Of a stretch of DNA of 12,377 nt, positions 12,316-12,377 are shown one piece after another; the stretch's first letter is position 1; every line of letters begins with the position of its first letter. Where the stretch lies: the NCBI GenBank assembly GCA_018830685.1, contig JAHJRR010000010.1, positions 1-12,377 on the forward strand, given 5' to 3'. A program made the position numbers and the translations under genes. Below the pieces are notes generated by a model. It worked only from the letters and a program-made list of their open reading frames with translations, made no database searches and was not told the origin of the DNA. The DNA is from Nanobdellota archaeon (GTDB taxonomy: Archaea > Nanobdellota > Nanobdellia > Pacearchaeales > GW2011-AR1).

Positions 12316-12377
12316 ATGAAGAAAGGAAGAAAGATCTCAGGGGGAAAATATCACAAAAGAAGGAAGAAGAAAGCGAG
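12316..12377 (+). CDS. rps8e: 30S ribosomal protein S8e (5' end, cut by the window)
   Basis: Only the first 20 codons are present. They read MKKGRKISGGKYHKRRKKKA, matching the conserved basic N-terminus of archaeal S8e (GRKxxGG followed by a Lys/Arg cluster). The protein belongs to the small ribosomal subunit of archaea and eukaryotes. The ATG lies 26 nt after the centre of a strong TATA element with no Shine-Dalgarno sequence, so the message is probably leaderless. Because only the N-terminus is visible, another short basic protein cannot be completely excluded. Confidence 0.7.
   Translation, partial: MKKGRKISGGKYHKRRKKKA

Noticed and set aside
1..12377. CRISPR array, rRNA genes or replication origin
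   Set aside because: No regularly spaced repeats, no rRNA-like sequence, and no origin-binding repeat cluster were found on either strand.

Overview
The window reads as an AT-rich archaeal chromosome segment, most likely from a small-genome (DPANN-type) lineage. The archaeal signs are ribosomal proteins S17e and S8e, an Sm-like protein, a TrmB regulator, an archaeal-type glycyl-tRNA synthetase, tRNase Z, a tRNA-Arg with an intron at 37/38, tRNAs without encoded CCA, and TATA boxes centred about 26 nt upstream of many ATGs. The lineage is inferred; no rRNA is present to fix it.

Left edge (1-1693, minus strand) is a small defence block: a TdeIII-like type II restriction endonuclease, then, one base downstream, a protein with a restriction-type nuclease domain and an unrecognised C-terminal half, then the start of another ORF running off the left edge. 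No methyltransferase is recognisable inside the window. At 1788-5011 come a winged-helix protein with a long charged linker (plus strand), a TrmB-type regulator (minus strand) and, divergent from it, a two-gene operon of unrecognised proteins whose promoter carries an inverted repeat over a TATA box.

The middle (5085-7669) is translation-related: S17e, a one-helix membrane protein, tRNA-Met(CAT), a 54-aa Lys/Ala-rich histone H1-like protein, and glycyl-tRNA synthetase with an unusual N-terminal extension. At 7754-9947 lie two convergent envelope proteins with Ig-like domains and C-terminal membrane anchors.

The right part (9948-12377) has a 121-bp inverted-repeat element flanked by 6-bp direct repeats, tRNA-Cys and intron-containing tRNA-Arg (probably cotranscribed), then a minus-strand LSm, GNAT acetyltransferase and tRNase Z cluster, and finally the first 20 codons of S8e on the plus strand. 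tRNase Z sits directly upstream of tRNA genes of the kind it processes.

The least-explained items are the 121-bp element and its 11-bp end sequence, which recurs at the 3' end of the nuclease gene; the TrmB-flanked unknown gene pair; the GlyRS extension; and the nuclease C-terminal domain.
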